From Strongylocentrotus droebachiensis (lineage: Eukaryota > Echinodermata > Echinoidea > Camarodonta > Strongylocentrotidae): a stretch of DNA of 64,000 bases. How positions within the stretch are numbered: the first letter of the stretch is position 1; every line of letters starts with the position of its first letter. The translations under genes were made by a program, and so were the position numbers. Below are positions 1-14,100 of the stretch, in pieces. The stretch is from assembly GCA_035222895.1 (NCBI GenBank), contig JAVYIG010000605.1:62001-126000 (forward strand), written 5' to 3'. The notes beneath the pieces are model-generated. The model had not been told where the DNA came from and ran no database searches. It was given only the letters and a program-made list of their open reading frames with translations.

Positions 1-176
1 TCTTGACCTTGAGAGGGAGCTATACAACGAAAAGAGTTTATTATTTATAATTTCATAACTTTAGACTCGATTTTCAACCGCGAGAACGATCACTGAATAT
101 TGTAGGATTGATATGCTTCCAATATGTTCATTTGAACCAAATTCATGACCCCATACCAAAACTTTGTAATGTACCT
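1..176 (+). mobile_element. Right part of a TTAA-flanked MITE (family A), cut by the window edge
   Basis: Nearly the same sequence occurs in full at 40519-41020 and, inverted, at 25097-25340. Positions about 4-176 match the right third of the full copy, including the terminal motif CCAAAACTTTGTAAT followed by a TTAA target site at 177-180. The left end lies before the window. It is non-autonomous and has no coding capacity. The match to the other two copies is seen directly; the transposon class is inferred from the TTAA flank. Confidence 0.75.
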
Positions 177-180
177 TTAA

Positions 181-1068
181 GGCTATTTATCTATGCCTGT
201 AGCATGATTTTCAGTTTCCTTAGCTTTTGTTTTTCTTTTTACGTCATTGCTACTACTTATAACAATAAAACTGTATTATGTATATCGTTTGAAAGTAATT
301 GATATGATATTAATTTTCAAAGGCTTGAAGATGAGTGGTATGAAAGCTGTACTTGGTGTTATGACCCTGTGACTAGCTAGCTAGCACCTGCTCTAAAAGT
401 GTAACCAAGGAGGTAACACCTCCCTGGTGTAACTATATTATCTTGTCTCTCACAGATGAAGTTTTGAGGTTGAAGACTAAGCTAAGATCTTCTAGCAATC
501 CGGAAGAAGAAACACCTTTCAGATAACTTCACTTCAATTGATTCCATATTAGCAGGATTATAGACTGAGATACTAGTAGCAATAGTATATAGACTAGTTC
601 CCCGGAGTTGACAGAAGTCATGCATCTGTGTATAAACAGACAATCACTTTTACTTTCAATCCGCTTCACACACAGGGGTAAACAAGAATACATCTCGCTC
701 CCGTTCTATCTCTATTACATCATCTTACATATCTGTGCTACACTTTGCTAAGCTGCTGACAACTGTTGAAGCTCATCTTACTACCTGGATTCTGAATTGT
801 TGAGGTTTCTTACAGTGTACTTTCTGTGATTGTACATTGATAATCACCTGCATCCCAAACTGGAGAATGCAACCGGTATCAGGAGAAGTAAGGACCTCTA
901 GCTGCTCCTCTTGCTCACCCCTCTATAGTCTACATAGTCCCCCTCATATCACAAGTACCAGTGTCAGAGCCCGGCTGAACTTTTGCTCTCCTATTGTTGT
1001 GGGGGGACGGAAAGAGAGAGAGACAGAGAAGGAATTCCAGAGTGAGATTTACCTTGTCGGGACATGAG
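181..1068. other. 5' flank and probable 5' UTR of the host gene
   Basis: No ORF, RNA gene or clear repeat is visible. The last few hundred bases before 1069 are richer in CT and GA tracts and probably hold the 5' UTR, but no TATA box or initiator could be assigned. An AG|GTAAGG-like site near 884-890 (GAGAAGTAAGG) could be the donor of a UTR intron; this is not decisive. A three-codon-long upstream frame (ATG AGA TGA, 1064-1072) overlaps the main start. Confidence 0.35.
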
Positions 1069-1191
1069 ATGAATATATTGGAGTGGATTTTTATCATGGC
1101 TGCTCGATTTGTGCAATCTCTAGTGAGGTCCTTGGTAGATTTGTTACCTTCTAGGTATAGGAGGAGTGATAGAAGGAGTGGTAGAATAGAG
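1069..1191 (+). CDS. Exon 1 (start codon) of an unidentified membrane-anchored host protein
   Basis: The frame opens at ATG 1069 and reads 41 codons to a perfect donor, GAG|GTAAGT, at 1191/1192, ending in phase 0. There is a purine at -3. The translation begins MNILEWIFIMAARFVQSLV, a hydrophobic/amphipathic start, then becomes very basic (SRYRRSDRRSGRIE). This is consistent with a membrane-proximal N-terminus with positive charges on one side. The frame is also open upstream, but without another ATG after the stop region, so 1069 is the first in-frame ATG. The next phase-compatible exon I can find is at 15077. I do not recognise the family. The start and donor are seen; membership of one gene with the later exons is inferred from phase, order, strand and protein character. 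Confidence 0.6.
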
Positions 1192-3509
1192 GTAAGTCAC
1201 TTAAGGATGGTGTGTGGTATTGAGGTGGTAGCAACATGTTGACAGGTGGTGCTAAGGTGACATGCTCATACTTAAGCTCTACCTCCTACCATGTCTCTTA
1301 CCACTGAGCTAGCTCCATATGCTCCTACTAAGGCATATTCATAAATATATCATCAGTAGAGAAAACTGGAGAAGTGATACATACATGTATGTCTACATTG
1401 AATTTTAGTTGATCATTTAGTTATAACACTTAAATTAATGTTTGTCATGTTATCAAACCATACCTTTCAGCTTCATTGTATCTCAGGATTCTTTGAATGG
1501 TAATAAACATGATTTTAAGGGAAATATGGCATGTCAATATTTTTTTGAATTGTCTATTTCTTTGTGTTTACACACATGCAATATACAAAAGAAGAATAGT
1601 AAACAATGACACAAACAAGTAATGGTCATGCTTTGATATTAGGTAGAAATTGTAGAGCCGATATTTCTTTCATGAGTAAATGAAATGAAACAAATGTATT
1701 TTATTAATTTTGTTGATGTTCATGACTTAATTTTGGGGTGCAAATGTGTTGAATGGCTTTCTCCCATTTCCATCTAACTGACGCACTTATAAAATAGACA
1801 ATGGGGTAGTGCACTGAGATATTATGGTTACTTTTCTCTGAAACTTGAATGGTGACAAGAACAAGATTTACCTCATTTATTAGGAGTATCAATGTAGTTG
1901 TGTGTAAAACCTTTGTTGTAAGACAGCAAGATACGGCCCCATAAAAGAGCAACTGATCCGAACCTCTCATTAAAGAGATCATTGACAGACAAGAGGATTA
2001 ACATCAAAGGCAATAAAGCAGATTAATGGATTATCTCAACCAAATCCAGATCAGTTGACCCGGCCCACTGGTATAAGAGTGTGTAACCAAGAAAGCATCT
2101 TTACATGGATGCCGTGCACGGGTGAAACATTTTGGTAAATCAAGGATTGATACAGGTTTTTCTTGTGTGTGACAGAGTAATCTTGTTTAATACATGATTT
2201 TCACTGAGATGATCCAAAGATTGGGAAACAGTTGGCATACTAGTAGCATGAGCTTTACATACATTGTACATTTATTCAAATCTGTACTCTGCAGAGCATT
2301 AACACTTTTTAGACACCATTCTGGCTTTGTCAACATCATCCTGGATGCTCGGGACATGATATATATTTCTGATGGACATTATAATATGATATGGATCCAT
2401 AAACAAAAAAACCGTCTCCCCCATATTATGATTGTGATATGGATTGTTCATGTTTGATTTATTGCTGAGAAGATCCAGCAATGTGAAAGCAGTGTGTTTG
2501 CCATTGCCGTTGTGTCATTTCAGAAATCAAATAAAGGTGAATATGTTCCATTATTTATAGAGATGCATTTAAAACAGAAACCCAAATTATATTCCAATTT
2601 GAATCAACTCAAGGGCAATTTCAAGACCCTAATGTATATTCCATATAGATCATGTTCTGATTAGGAATATACATCATTGTCACAGTAGCACATTTCAATA
2701 GGTGCATGCACAATACTATTGAAAATGCCTTATGCTATGGTCACAAAGGTTTGTACGAACGATAATTTTGTATGATGTTATTCCAGGCAAATATCTTCTC
2801 CAGGTCTGGAAACAAAAATTGTGAATATTTGCAAATGTGATGCGTCTCAGTTCCTCAAATATAGTTGAAGTTTGATCCATTATTGATGTTCATTGAGATT
2901 AGCATTGAACATGTTTATATCAAGAGTTTCTGCAGAGCTACATGTACGCATAAATGAGTAACTTGCAGGACAAACTGTCTGCTTAGAACTAGAAGGATGT
3001 TGTTTCTATGTAAACATATTGATGTTAATGCCCTTCTAGCTCACAGCTAAGAAAATATGCTCAGTAAAATCATGAATTATCCAGTATATTTCAATCTGTC
3101 TCTCAATAACTGAAAAATTGCATCAATTTTACTCTTTGGTGAGGTGATTATTATTTTTTTCAACAATTTCAATTGTGTAAGTCACACAAAAGTGTCCATT
3201 GTGCCGAACGACGGTACATTGAATATTGGATTACAATATAACTCTGACTGGCCATCAAGGATTTAATTGGGGCATGTTTATTTCCTCCAAAATAATAGTA
3301 ATTTACAAGGATAATCATGAGATTTCAAGAAGATTTATTTACCATCATGTGGATAATATCTTGTTAATGGGAGATCTGTCCTTTAAAAGATTTGATTCAT
3401 GGACAATTATTGAATAGGAAAAGAAATTATTGATAAAGTGTGTGGTTAGGGATATACAGAGAAAAACAGAAGGATCTTGGCAAAGCAACAGAAAGAAAAA
3501 CAATGGCAA

Positions 3510-3529
3510 GGGGGTGGGGGGGGGGGGGG
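3510..3529 (+). repeat. Poly-G run
   Basis: An almost uninterrupted run of about 20 G (one T). A simple repeat, likely length-polymorphic and prone to assembly error. Confidence 0.9.
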
Positions 3530-4558
3530 TGAGCAGAACAGACAAAGAGCTGGAAAAAGGTGGAAAAGGGACCATGATTTCTAATATAATGTAAATTAGA
3601 GCTTTAAAAAACATTTGTAATTCAACAAACAAAATTTGTATTTTTCTATGTTTAACTATGTAAAAACATATCATTGAAGTATATATTATCTATTTATTCA
3701 AAAATTATACTTTGAATAAAGAGACAAGAATCTTTTTGGGATAAGGGTCTATCTTAGGAGACCACTGTAGACTTCTTTTGTCTGAGTTTGTGAGATGTTT
3801 TTTATTTTTCATTTCCAGCTTTCTTACTTTTCATCAAAAAATATTTGGAGTGTTTTTGAGAGGTATCTGGTTGTGTTTGAACAAGCTCCAAGAGTCTTGA
3901 TCTTCCCACATTCCTAGGAAAGTCAATTCCATTCCTCTCCTCTCCTATGATTTCTCAAGTCTTGTAATTCCAGATTTTAAGATGATAACACCGTGCTCTG
4001 GATTTCAGATTCAATGTCAACCATAAAACCGCCTGGAGAAATCTCACAGAATGGAAATATTCTTGTTGAACACTTCTTGCAGATAATAGGAAATGGTCTA
4101 AAATTACAGGCTAGGATTTATTGTGAAGGATTAGGTTTCATATCGGTTTGATATTTACTGACTTACAGTATGTAGACATAAGATACGGAAATCAGTGTAC
4201 ACCTAACGTGAAAAATCAAGCGGACTCTCTGATGCAATTAGACCGCTGACCTACTTTATATTTCTCAGAATAACTATATTAACAGTGTAAAACCATATTT
4301 TTATCTGCTTCAAAGAAAATAATATTACCATCTCTATCCATATCTCATTAGTGTGTGAGGTGTGAAACACCAGATACATTTGAAAGATGTTAAATTGGAG
4401 ACCATTTGAAATTAATGACATGGGCTTCTGAATAACTTGATAAGTTGGCTCGTATGGTGCTCATAATTCCATATAGTTTCCTTATATTAGGGCTACCTTT
4501 TCATCCACCAAAAGTCAAGAAATGTAAAGTGTTGATGATGGTCATGAGGTCCATAGTA

Positions 4559-4577
4559 CCCCCCCCCCCCCCCCCCC
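4559..4577 (+). repeat. Poly-C run
   Basis: Nineteen consecutive C in otherwise AT-rich intronic DNA. Similar C runs recur at 22388-22403, 34936-34946, 35361-35374 and 52497-52518, so they are a recurrent feature of this genome. Confidence 0.9.
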
Positions 4578-7402
4578 AAAGTAGGTAACTTTACATTATA
4601 GAAGACGAATAACTTGATGCATGGCTGATCGTCAACGAAAGGGAGTTAAGACTTTTGTCAACTCTGTTTGTTGCTACGGCATGCAGCCATTGAAAACAAA
4701 CTCGTTTAATCAAATTATGGAAATGCAAGCATTACTTTAAACAAACAGAACTTTGTTATTCCTGGGTCATTTGTCCTGATTGAGGTGTCATATGAAAGGG
4801 CAGAAAATGAACTTGCTAGAAATATGATTTTCTCTTTGAATTTCAGAAACTGTCCGCCAAATGACTTGTTGGTTTCCTCTCTTCAAATTGTTTTTAATCA
4901 CTCATGCGTGAAATATGCATCATATGAGTTGCATCAAATGAAAAAGGAGGATCTTACCTTTACAAATATGTGTCATTTATTAATTATAATTGTGATTAAG
5001 TTATGATAAAACATCAATAATTCTTGGTTTCTTTTTTTCTGGGACGCACTGTATATACCTGAATCTAGATGAGATCCTAAGTTATGAATATATTTTGCAA
5101 TCTCTTTCTTTCATGTACTTTCTGTAACTGTTGTTAAGAGTCAGGAAAAGTCCTCTACTTCTGTCATTTGTTGGACAGATTCAGTTAATAGATTTTCCTC
5201 CCCTTTTTGTCACTTTAGTGTTTCCATTTGAATGAAAAGAAACTATTTGTGGTGAGCAAGAAACAATAATCAATTGAGATCTATTCTTCACATAATCGCA
5301 ACCCAAGGAACATAAACACAAAGCAGACCGCTTCTTCTTCACATGCCTCTTTCCTTCGCTGAATAAGGGGAATTTTTAGTATGTATAAAACTCTTCTGTG
5401 ATATTGTTTGGCAGACAATGATATGAACGGAAAGGAAAGCAAGAATTTGTTTTGAAGGAGTTTGGAAGGGGCTGAAAAGGTTCCCTTTCTGTGGCTCTTT
5501 CCTGCTGAGATTAAATAAAGCATAATCTTCTCTTTGCCTTGGTTTGGTGGGTGGCCCTGCAAGAACCTGCTTTCTCTCATCCTCAGGAAACAATTTACTT
5601 TAAAGCCCCACTGTACTACTTATAATTGCGCCCTCCATAATATAGCAAACCATACCTAATCGGTGCCTGTTGGTCCCCCATGATCCCCTTTTTCTTATGT
5701 TAATTGAGAGCTGATTTGATGAGATAACCACCTGTCAGTGACCTTGCAGGGAGGTCTAATCCCCCCTGGCCAAACTAGTACAGACAGGCTTAAGGGAACT
5801 GATTTTGATACAAACCATACATAGTATGTACGATATGTGTGAGTTGAAGAGGAGTAATGTTTAAGTTTAAGGCTGTAGGTCTAAATAAAACTGACAAGGA
5901 TGATGTTATTCTAAATGTCCCTCAATGGACTAAATCCAATTCGTACCTAAATACTTTATTTAGACCCAAAAAGAAAAGGTGCAATGCCACTCTTTACACA
6001 AGAGAGGAACAGCAACCTTTTAGTATATCAAATGGCTTTTTCTACTACCCAGCTACAGTATGGAGATCTCACCAAAGAATGGAGATGATGCACACAATGT
6101 TTGCTGGCTTAATGTAAACCCAAGGCCTTTGTTAGTAATGATCTAGACTTATTCATCCATTTTATTAATTGTAAATAAAATATCTTTTGCAGAGGCCAAT
6201 GGAAGCCCCTGGCCATGAATTGAATCCTAAACCCCCTGAGTGAAAGTCATAAGGGTACAAACCACTCAACCTCTGTTTTGGTCCCTACAGTCTGCATCGG
6301 AGTTCAATAGTTTCTTTGATGTGATGATGAGTATTTGACCTTCTTTGAACTAGTATTTTGAGATGAATAAGGGTGGTACGAGACACCACCTCTGTGGTAG
6401 TTATCCTGTACTGGTAGGAGAATGATGATGATGGATACTCAAGATCATATCGTGAGAGAAGACTGGAAGCGGTTTAAGAAAGACGGTCTCAGATCCCAGA
6501 GGGGGGCCAAGTCACTGGCTCCATCTCATACTCATTGACAAATTCAAAAAAATCTTTCAGACCTTTCCGGTCAATACCTTTCTGTAAACTCACTGGAATA
6601 ATATGGAAATATGATCTTCTTGAAGAGGGAGCGATGGTGGTATTCTATTTTGTATGAAGATGATTTTCTGTAGCATCTGGGAGGATAGAAAAGATTGAAA
6701 GAAATAGGCAGGTCTCTGAGCTTAACTTGGATTTAGATTTTAGAATTAGAAGAATATTGGATTGATTATCAAATTTGAAACCAATAAAGATATTGAAGTG
6801 AAATCTTGGTTTAGCAGAATGTAAAAGTCAGCTTTTGAACGGTTATAGTGCAATGGTTTTCATGTTTTTAAAGAATCCATTGTCATACATGTACATGTTC
6901 ATAATATTAAAAATCCATGTTACAATGTTTTGATAGTTGGCATCTCATCCTATTTGGCTGGAATACAACACACATCACTCCAATCTGTAATTAGACGAGG
7001 AAGCCACAGAGCACTTGTGTGAATACCCATGCATGATATGAGAATTTGTCATAACTCCTTGTTTGTTTTTGTTTGATGAATGTCACTGGAGAGGGGCTAT
7101 GTTTGACTCACTCAATTTGTCCAGCTAATTGGTCAGATAATTCAGAAATAATTTCAGTGATTGCTGACCTTAGGACAAACCCTGCTGAGAGTAGTAGACA
7201 GAAGACCTGACAAGTTCTCTTGATCTTTGACTGGCCGACTAAAGCTTACTGATCTAGTGAGAGGCCGGCCCTCTAGCTGGTTGGCGGGTAGGAATGCTTG
7301 ACTACATGGTTCATAGGATAAGAGTCTAAATGCAAGTCCCTTGAAATAATGAGATATGTTATATGATGATCTAAGGTTGAGGTTATGCTAATAGGGAGTT
7401 AA

Positions 7403-7990
7403 AGGGGAATCCATCCTTGATAGCAAATTACTCTAGAAGAAAGTAGAAATATTAGAGAAGCAAACAGGGGAAAGTTTTAATGAAATAGGACAAAAATTAG
7501 AAAGTTATGATTTGTAAAAAAAAGTTGCTATAAACTATTGGTTTGGGCTCTTCAATAAGCTGAATCTGTAATGTCTCTGTGATATAGTGGCGGAAAGCTG
7601 TCCCATTTGTTCCAACACCCAAAATGACAAAAATTTTAATTTTTCAAAAATGTAAATTGGTATGGTCTTTTTAATAGATCGAGGACCTGTAATAATAGGG
7701 TGGAGGCACCTGGGAGGAAAACATAAATGAATGATCTATTTGTACTTGACAAACCAGAGATTTATCAACGACTATATGTCACAATCCACTGACCAAACTG
7801 CCAGGGAGTTTGAGATTCGCATCTCATATTTAAAATATTCATAACTTTCTTATTATTGGTCCAATTTATTTTAAACTTCTGCCTCTCTGTTTATCTTTTG
7901 TTATGCTTTCATACAAATGAACTTATAACAAGGGTTAGATTGCCCTTCAAAATGCACAAGTAGGTCAGAAGAAATTACTACGATCCATTC
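7403..7990. mobile_element. Possible TTAA-flanked non-autonomous element (one end only)
   Basis: TTAA at 7399-7402 is followed by AGGGGAATCCATCC, which resembles the termini AGGGGAAGTCCACCC (23810) and AGGGAAAGTCCACCCC (19568). No matching inverted terminus was found to the right, so the right boundary given is only a guess and the copy may be truncated. Confidence 0.3.
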
Positions 7991-9412
7991 CACATTTACA
8001 ATGTAAGTACCGGTACTGGCTTATGTCAACCAGTAGGCCTTATACTCTACACAGTCTATTATGAGTAATGACATTCAAGCAAGATTGGTACCAATGTTTG
8101 GATAGATAATTGGTGAGAATTTCATCAGAATTGTCAGATTGTCTTGTTAACGTCCTGCCATCTACTTTAAAAAAGAACCAACAAACAAAGAACTGGAAAA
8201 GTGGAAATGACATCAATGGATGTTACCAATTAGTGAAACTGTATGTTCAGACTATAACTTCTATAATCTTTCTTTGCTTGAGAACGCTGATACTCTGGCT
8301 TTTCTCAGTTTTAAGATGACCAATCACCCCTCCCAATAATTTGTATATCATGAGAGATTTTTTTCTTCATCATTACCATGTTATTTAAAAATGTTTATTA
8401 TTTGATATTGTAATATCTTGTTCATAGCAGGCCGGGTTCCCCTGTGAAGCAGGCCCTCTGTAGTCCTGAATGGAACTACCCTGCTCTTTAAAGAAAACAT
8501 TAAAGGGACTTGGTAACATTGTTCAGATGAGAGAAAATGGTGCTAAGGGAGTGACTTCAATGCTAGATGTACAATTTAAGATAATCTGAAAGTTTGAGTG
8601 AAAACAGACCACGATTCCTTGATTCTCCCAATTATATTTATTATAACTTAATTCAATTTTAGGTGAATGTAAATCGTCACTAAGCAATGAGTTAGCTCTT
8701 TATTCCATTCCAAACATTTAAGTGTTGAAAGATTTTAAAAGCCTGTTTGTGTCTTATTTTCATAAACGGTTGGAAAAATTCAAAATTTGATTTGGAGAAT
8801 TTGCTGTTAGAGGGTGTCGCACAGTGACGCCTTCAAAGAAAACCATAAATATCTTTGTGGTTTGAGAATTTTTTCAGTAGAAGAAATATAAGTACCATTT
8901 CATACAAAAATTACATATATTTTTCATTTTACAAAAATGGGGACACAAATTTTTCTGACTTTATGTAGATAATGTACATGTAGGTATAATGAACTATCTG
9001 TATTCCTTTTCTCCACTTTCTCTTTTTGTACATATAAATTGATTTTGAGCCTGAAATAATGGAAATGACTAAATACCTTGTTTTCCCTATTCAATCTAAC
9101 AAACATTCCATATAGGGTTACTGAGTTGTGATTATCATTCCTATGACAACAAGTGGTAGGAAATCCAACAATATGGCGATGTTATTACTTCTAGTTTCAC
9201 AAGATTGAGGTTAGCTGATTTGGTCTCTGAAGTACTCACATTATACTTGGCCATAAGATTTCCTTTGGGAGTTTAGTAAACTGAGCCAATTTTTTTGATG
9301 AGCCACCCAAAATCTCAAACTTTCCGATGGTGCTGTAGGGTCTGAGCTAGATCTGTGTTCTAGACTAGACTCTAATATGCCTCTTGTACCAGGTCCATGC
9401 TTGAACCTAGTC

Positions 9413-9838
9413 CAGACCTGCCAACCAGTACGATTTAGTCGTATTTTGTACGATTTTTAGATTTTCCTGAATAAAATATGATTTTTAAAAACAAAACAAA
9501 AAGTTTTTTTTTTTTTTTTTTGTAAATATTTTTTTTGGTATTTTGTATGTGTGTTTTCAATGGCAAAATGCCCATTCTGTCCTGTAAAGTATCCTACAAG
9601 CATCTCACATTGGAAATTTGGGGATGTTCATTGGTTCATCGAACACAACAGTCGTGACGAAATAATACATATTCAACAAATGATCCATAAAAAAATTCTT
9701 CCTGTATGTAGGAACTGTAAGAGGCATTGATCTGCGTACCAGTCGGTGTTTATTTTTAAGAATACAACTTTTGTCAGTAAAATACAACTTTGGGGATTAA
9801 AGAATACAGTTTTTGGACTCCAGAGGTTGGCAGGTCTG
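9413..9838. mobile_element. Non-autonomous DNA transposon, 426 bp, 6-bp target duplication
   Basis: The termini are perfect 14-bp inverted repeats, CAGACCTGCCAACC at the left and its reverse complement at the right. The element is flanked by a direct CTAGTC (9407-9412 and 9839-9844). The interior is T/A-rich with no transposase. A relative with the same kind of ends lies at 24193-24646. The CAG start resembles hAT-type ends, but hAT normally duplicates 8 bp, so I leave the superfamily open. Confidence 0.8.
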
Positions 9839-10213
9839 CTAGTCCAGCCTATGTCCGTTTTTAATTTGTATTCTTCAATCACACGCATCGATCCCACACA
9901 CAGCACGGTGTCTTCTCTCATCGTGCGATCCCCCAAAGTACCGTCAAAAAGATGGGGGTACAGACAGAATGAGAGGAATTTGCAAGGTATAACAGGACTG
10001 TCAACGTTGAGGATGTGTTATGTAATCAGCTGACTGGTCGCGCGGCACGGAAACGGTCAAGAGACTGGACAAGCTTGTACCATGATGTACTGTACTGAAG
10101 CCATTTTTGAATAGGGGAACCCCAGCTCCCCTCGATTTTTTAATGGTCAATATAGAGTCTATATTTACAGACTACCTAGCATGCATAAATATTTTTTTGA
10201 AGCCCTAGATTCT

Positions 10214-10261
10214 CAGAGAGAGAGAGAGGGAGAGAGAGAGAGAGGGAGAGAGAGAGAGAGG

Positions 10262-10295
<34 letters not shown>
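10214..10295 (+). repeat. (GA)n microsatellite
   Basis: About 80 bp of AG dinucleotides with a few GGG interruptions. Similar tracts occur at 16716-16760, 17758-17840 and 41429-41543, and as (CT)n at 35473-35525. Confidence 0.95.
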
Positions 10296-10300
<5 letters not shown>

Positions 10301-10909
10301 TACATCTTAATTAAAGGTTTCATATAAGTATCATCAACAAATTTATGATTTTAATGGGATGTAGGAAAGAGAGATAGCTTTTAGCATTTTGTGTTTACTA
10401 ATGATAAAAAATAAACCCTTTTCCTAATAAGTTTCAACTGTGTAAAATATCAGTTGTTAAAAACTTTATGTGCATCCCAATGTAGAATTACAGCCAACAG
10501 GATCAAGACATAATAGATGTTTTAAGTTCAATTTTCGTCTTCAGTATTTATTGCGTTCTTACTCCATTTCCATGTGACAAATAAATATAGCTCAGTTTTG
10601 GCATCAGGGGATTTTGATTGACGTCATGGAAACTTAGATGTTGATTGCCTTCTTTTGTTAAAGAAACAGGATTAGTGACTGGCAATGAAGAGTGCTATGT
10701 TATCCGTTATGCTCAATTTACACAGACAGAAATCATAACTGTCATACATATGGTGTAGCTTGCATCATTCATGTCATTCAAGGTCAAATTCAATGCCTGG
10801 AAACCTTTCAGAAACATGTTAAAACAGTTTTATTTACTCAGAGTTACTATTGATATTATGTTGTTAGAATTCTGGAGAGAGATTTGTGTATTTTGTGTAT
10901 TTTGTTTTG

Positions 10910-10955
10910 CATAGCGCCTTGAGTAAGTTATTAGATAAGTGCGCTTTATAAGTAT

Positions 10956-10983
<28 letters not shown>
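10910..10983 (+). mobile_element. SINE/LINE-type 3' tail with (ATT)n
   Basis: The sequence contains a GCGCCTTGAG...GCGCTTTATAAGT motif followed by repeated TTATTATTATT. This is the usual form of a retroposon 3' end in marine invertebrates (established pattern, recalled). A comparable tail closes the SINE at 23071-23350, and a related one is at 17938-17995. No 5' part is recognisable. Confidence 0.55.
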
Positions 10984-10986
<3 letters not shown>

Positions 10987-11067
10987 AGAGGAGCAGAAAG
11001 CAATTTAGCTTTGACATACCCCAAATTAAAATTATATTGAGATCAGGAAAAGATACCTTTTTTATTA

Positions 11068-11114
11068 CAGTTTCTTTCACAATGCATTCGCATGACCATA
11101 ACTGGTCTTTATCT
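11068..11114 (+). mobile_element. Terminal fragment of TTAA-flanked MITE family C
   Basis: It matches the right end of the full element at 48706-49102 (CATGACCATAACTGGTCTTT...) and is followed by TTAA at 11115-11118. Only the last ~47 bp are preserved. Confidence 0.65.
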
Positions 11115-14100
11115 TTAATAAGAAAACGAGACATCTTGCATGTTTCATATTGATTCATGTAGTTTGTTGTTTTGTTGTTTGAGTCATATGAATTCCTTTT
11201 TTGTTTTATATCACACATTTTATCTCTTGTTTTACAAGAAATACTACTTTCATGTCAGCTCTAGTTTGAGATCTCTTATGGTGTGTAAGGAGTACTATTG
11301 CCTGAACTAAGCTCAGTTTCATCAATGCGCTTGAAGAACAGAGTTCTTTAATCTGTTCCAACTCACCCATAAAAGAGCTTCTCCTTTAATCAATTATATC
11401 TCCAGTGAATTGTAATCTGAGGTCTGTCTACCCCAGAACATTCAACTATTCATTCCTGACATTGATGAGGAACAATCAAGTTCTCATGAAAGAGGGACTT
11501 CTTCTGGGGCCATGACACCAGCCCCTGGGGAGTGTAACTGTTAGCAGTTAGAGAAACGTCATACTCCCGCCTGCCTCTGAACAGATCTCTCATAGCTGTC
11601 ATATTATTCTTGAAATCTATTCTTGTATGTGACTTTTTCCCAGAATCAATTTGACAGTGGCAATGTTAAGATTGTGAAACTTGGTATATTTGTTTGTTTG
11701 CTGATTGATACACCTCAACGTTGCATTGACAGGATTTGAAGTAGATGAGCTGTGTCCAGCGTGTTATAAGCTTGTCTCAGAGTGGGATTAGTTGATCCTT
11801 TGTGAATCAAATATTGGATATTTCTACCTCATTACAGTCCTATATTTTGCTTTTGTAGTACCATTAATCCTGCACACAGACTGATCATTGTTGTGACATG
11901 GGCTGGGTCTCAGACTGGGTTTGGGAGCTAGACAAGTCTTTCTTATAAATAAATCATCTCCATGTTTGGTGCAAGATTGATGAATGGATGATTACAATGA
12001 CCTAGAGCTTAGAAGCTTCAGCCATCTGATGTATTTTTGACGACTGCAAGCCATCCTGGAGTGTTGCCCTTTCCAAGTTTTCTCATTTTCACGCCGTCAT
12101 GTCTTCAATATTTTGATCAATCGCTGATCATTGATTCTTAAGCCAGCTAGGACGGCAGCTAAGCAAAGATGAGCAGGCAAACAGGAGTGACTGCACTTTG
12201 GAGGAGCATCAATTCTTAAGATGTAGAGCGGGAGATTAATATTGACCGGATGTTTGTGATTTAACAAAAAAAATGTTTTCAATTCATCTTTTCTTCCATG
12301 AATCCAGGGCACAGAAGGATATATACAAGGATATATATATTATATAAGGAAAAAGGAGCAAAGTGAATAGCTTCCTCAAAGTTCCTGTTCATGTGGCTAT
12401 ATAGAATCTCATATTTGTTTGAATAGATTAATAAATAATGAAAATAAACAAATGACTGCTGTATTATAGATTGTAGTACAAGTATAGCATGAATGGTTTC
12501 ATTCAGTACATTCATTCCTCGATGTGCTAAGATAGATACTGACTGGTGAAGCAGGAATACATCTCTAGTTATGACAATGTAGATAAGACACTAGCATTAT
12601 TATTATTATTTTGACCAATTATATTAGATTAACTTTATATTTAATATAAATCACAGTATTAAGAGATCAGTGAATCAGATGTGTAGAGGCTCTTCCTGAA
12701 TTAGAACAGTTCATTCTATATGTTGATTATGTCCACAGGCTGGACAGAAACTGTTTTATTTTTCTGAAAAAAGAGAATGAAAATGGGTCAGGTTTTGTTT
12801 CATGAAGTTTGATGATTCTGTTACCACAGCTACATGAGAATATGAGAAGCTAGTTGATCATGAGGAATGTCTATGAACTTGAAGTATGATGGTGGTTGGT
12901 TGCCTGGTGGTGGCTGGAAGCATCTGTTGTAACTCTCACCACACTGTTCCTCTGCTTATTCACACCTACCCAACCAGACATGCATCCCTCTTATTCATAG
13001 TCTGCTTTCTAAACCCTTTGATAGACTCATGTTTGAATTGTCTGACAGTAGCAATTTGACCAATGGAAACAAAATCATCAGGCCTACTTCACGTGCAACT
13101 CTTTGCTGTTTAGAGCCCTTTTTTTTCAGAGCTGAGAAACTGATGTCCCTATTCACCCCCAAATCTGCATCTACTGTGACCTCTTGCTATGGAATTTGAC
13201 TACCGGTACCTCTGTCCTTTCCACCATGCACACGCCACGCCCCCTTCATCTTAGTTCCTATATCCTCGTTGATTCTATTGCCCGCTGCCCATAGGGACAA
13301 ACAGATCGTTATATTGAGATTCAGATTGCTCCAATCAACAAGGCCACACCTATACCTTGGAATATGAGAGGGTTGAAAACAATTTCATGGTGATGTACCC
13401 ATGTTATGCAAGAGAGACCCCTCTGTTCATTGTGTATGAGATGTATGCCTGGAATAACAGGTTAGAACGGTCAAATATTGTCAAAAAACAGTGGTCAGTT
13501 GTTGCGGTAAAGATCAGTGACATCATTCAAGCAGAAAGAGGGAGGATATGGATCATGTCGAGGCTGCTGAGAGCAATGGGATACTGAAGGTTAGGATGTG
13601 AGACTAGCTTGCTAGCGGTTGACAGCACATGTTGTTTATTGCACACAACCAGTGTATCCATCAAGCCAGTCCTCTCCTAATCATCAGCTGGGCTGTTCAC
13701 TAGCTAGTAGCTGTCTCTAGCTTCCTCTCATTCATACATACATACACCAAGCACATGGATCATATTTGCTCGGTCTCATCATGAAGATTGGATCATTTGA
13801 GACCCTGTCCTCGTGCAGCATCTTTAATCATTTCACGTTAGATAATGACCAGCTTCAGTATGGACCACTAATTGCACGGTTTATCAGCATAATGTGATTC
13901 ATCATCATCATCTACAGAAACAGTTTTTTTGTTTACATGGTCTAATACTAATAGTAATAGTGATGATTGGTATCTAGCCTTGTGAATATTAAAAGAAGGA
14001 GAATATAGAGGATCATATTGGAACATAACAGAGTGAAACTCTGCAAACTTTACTAATATGATGAATACTGATTGGGATGGTTATTCTGCAGATGCTATTG

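Noticed and set aside
13357-13587. Possible exon at MEYERVENN...
   Set aside because: The only candidate donor nearby (CAG|GTTAGA) is weak, there is no good acceptor in phase 0, and the composition is not convincing.
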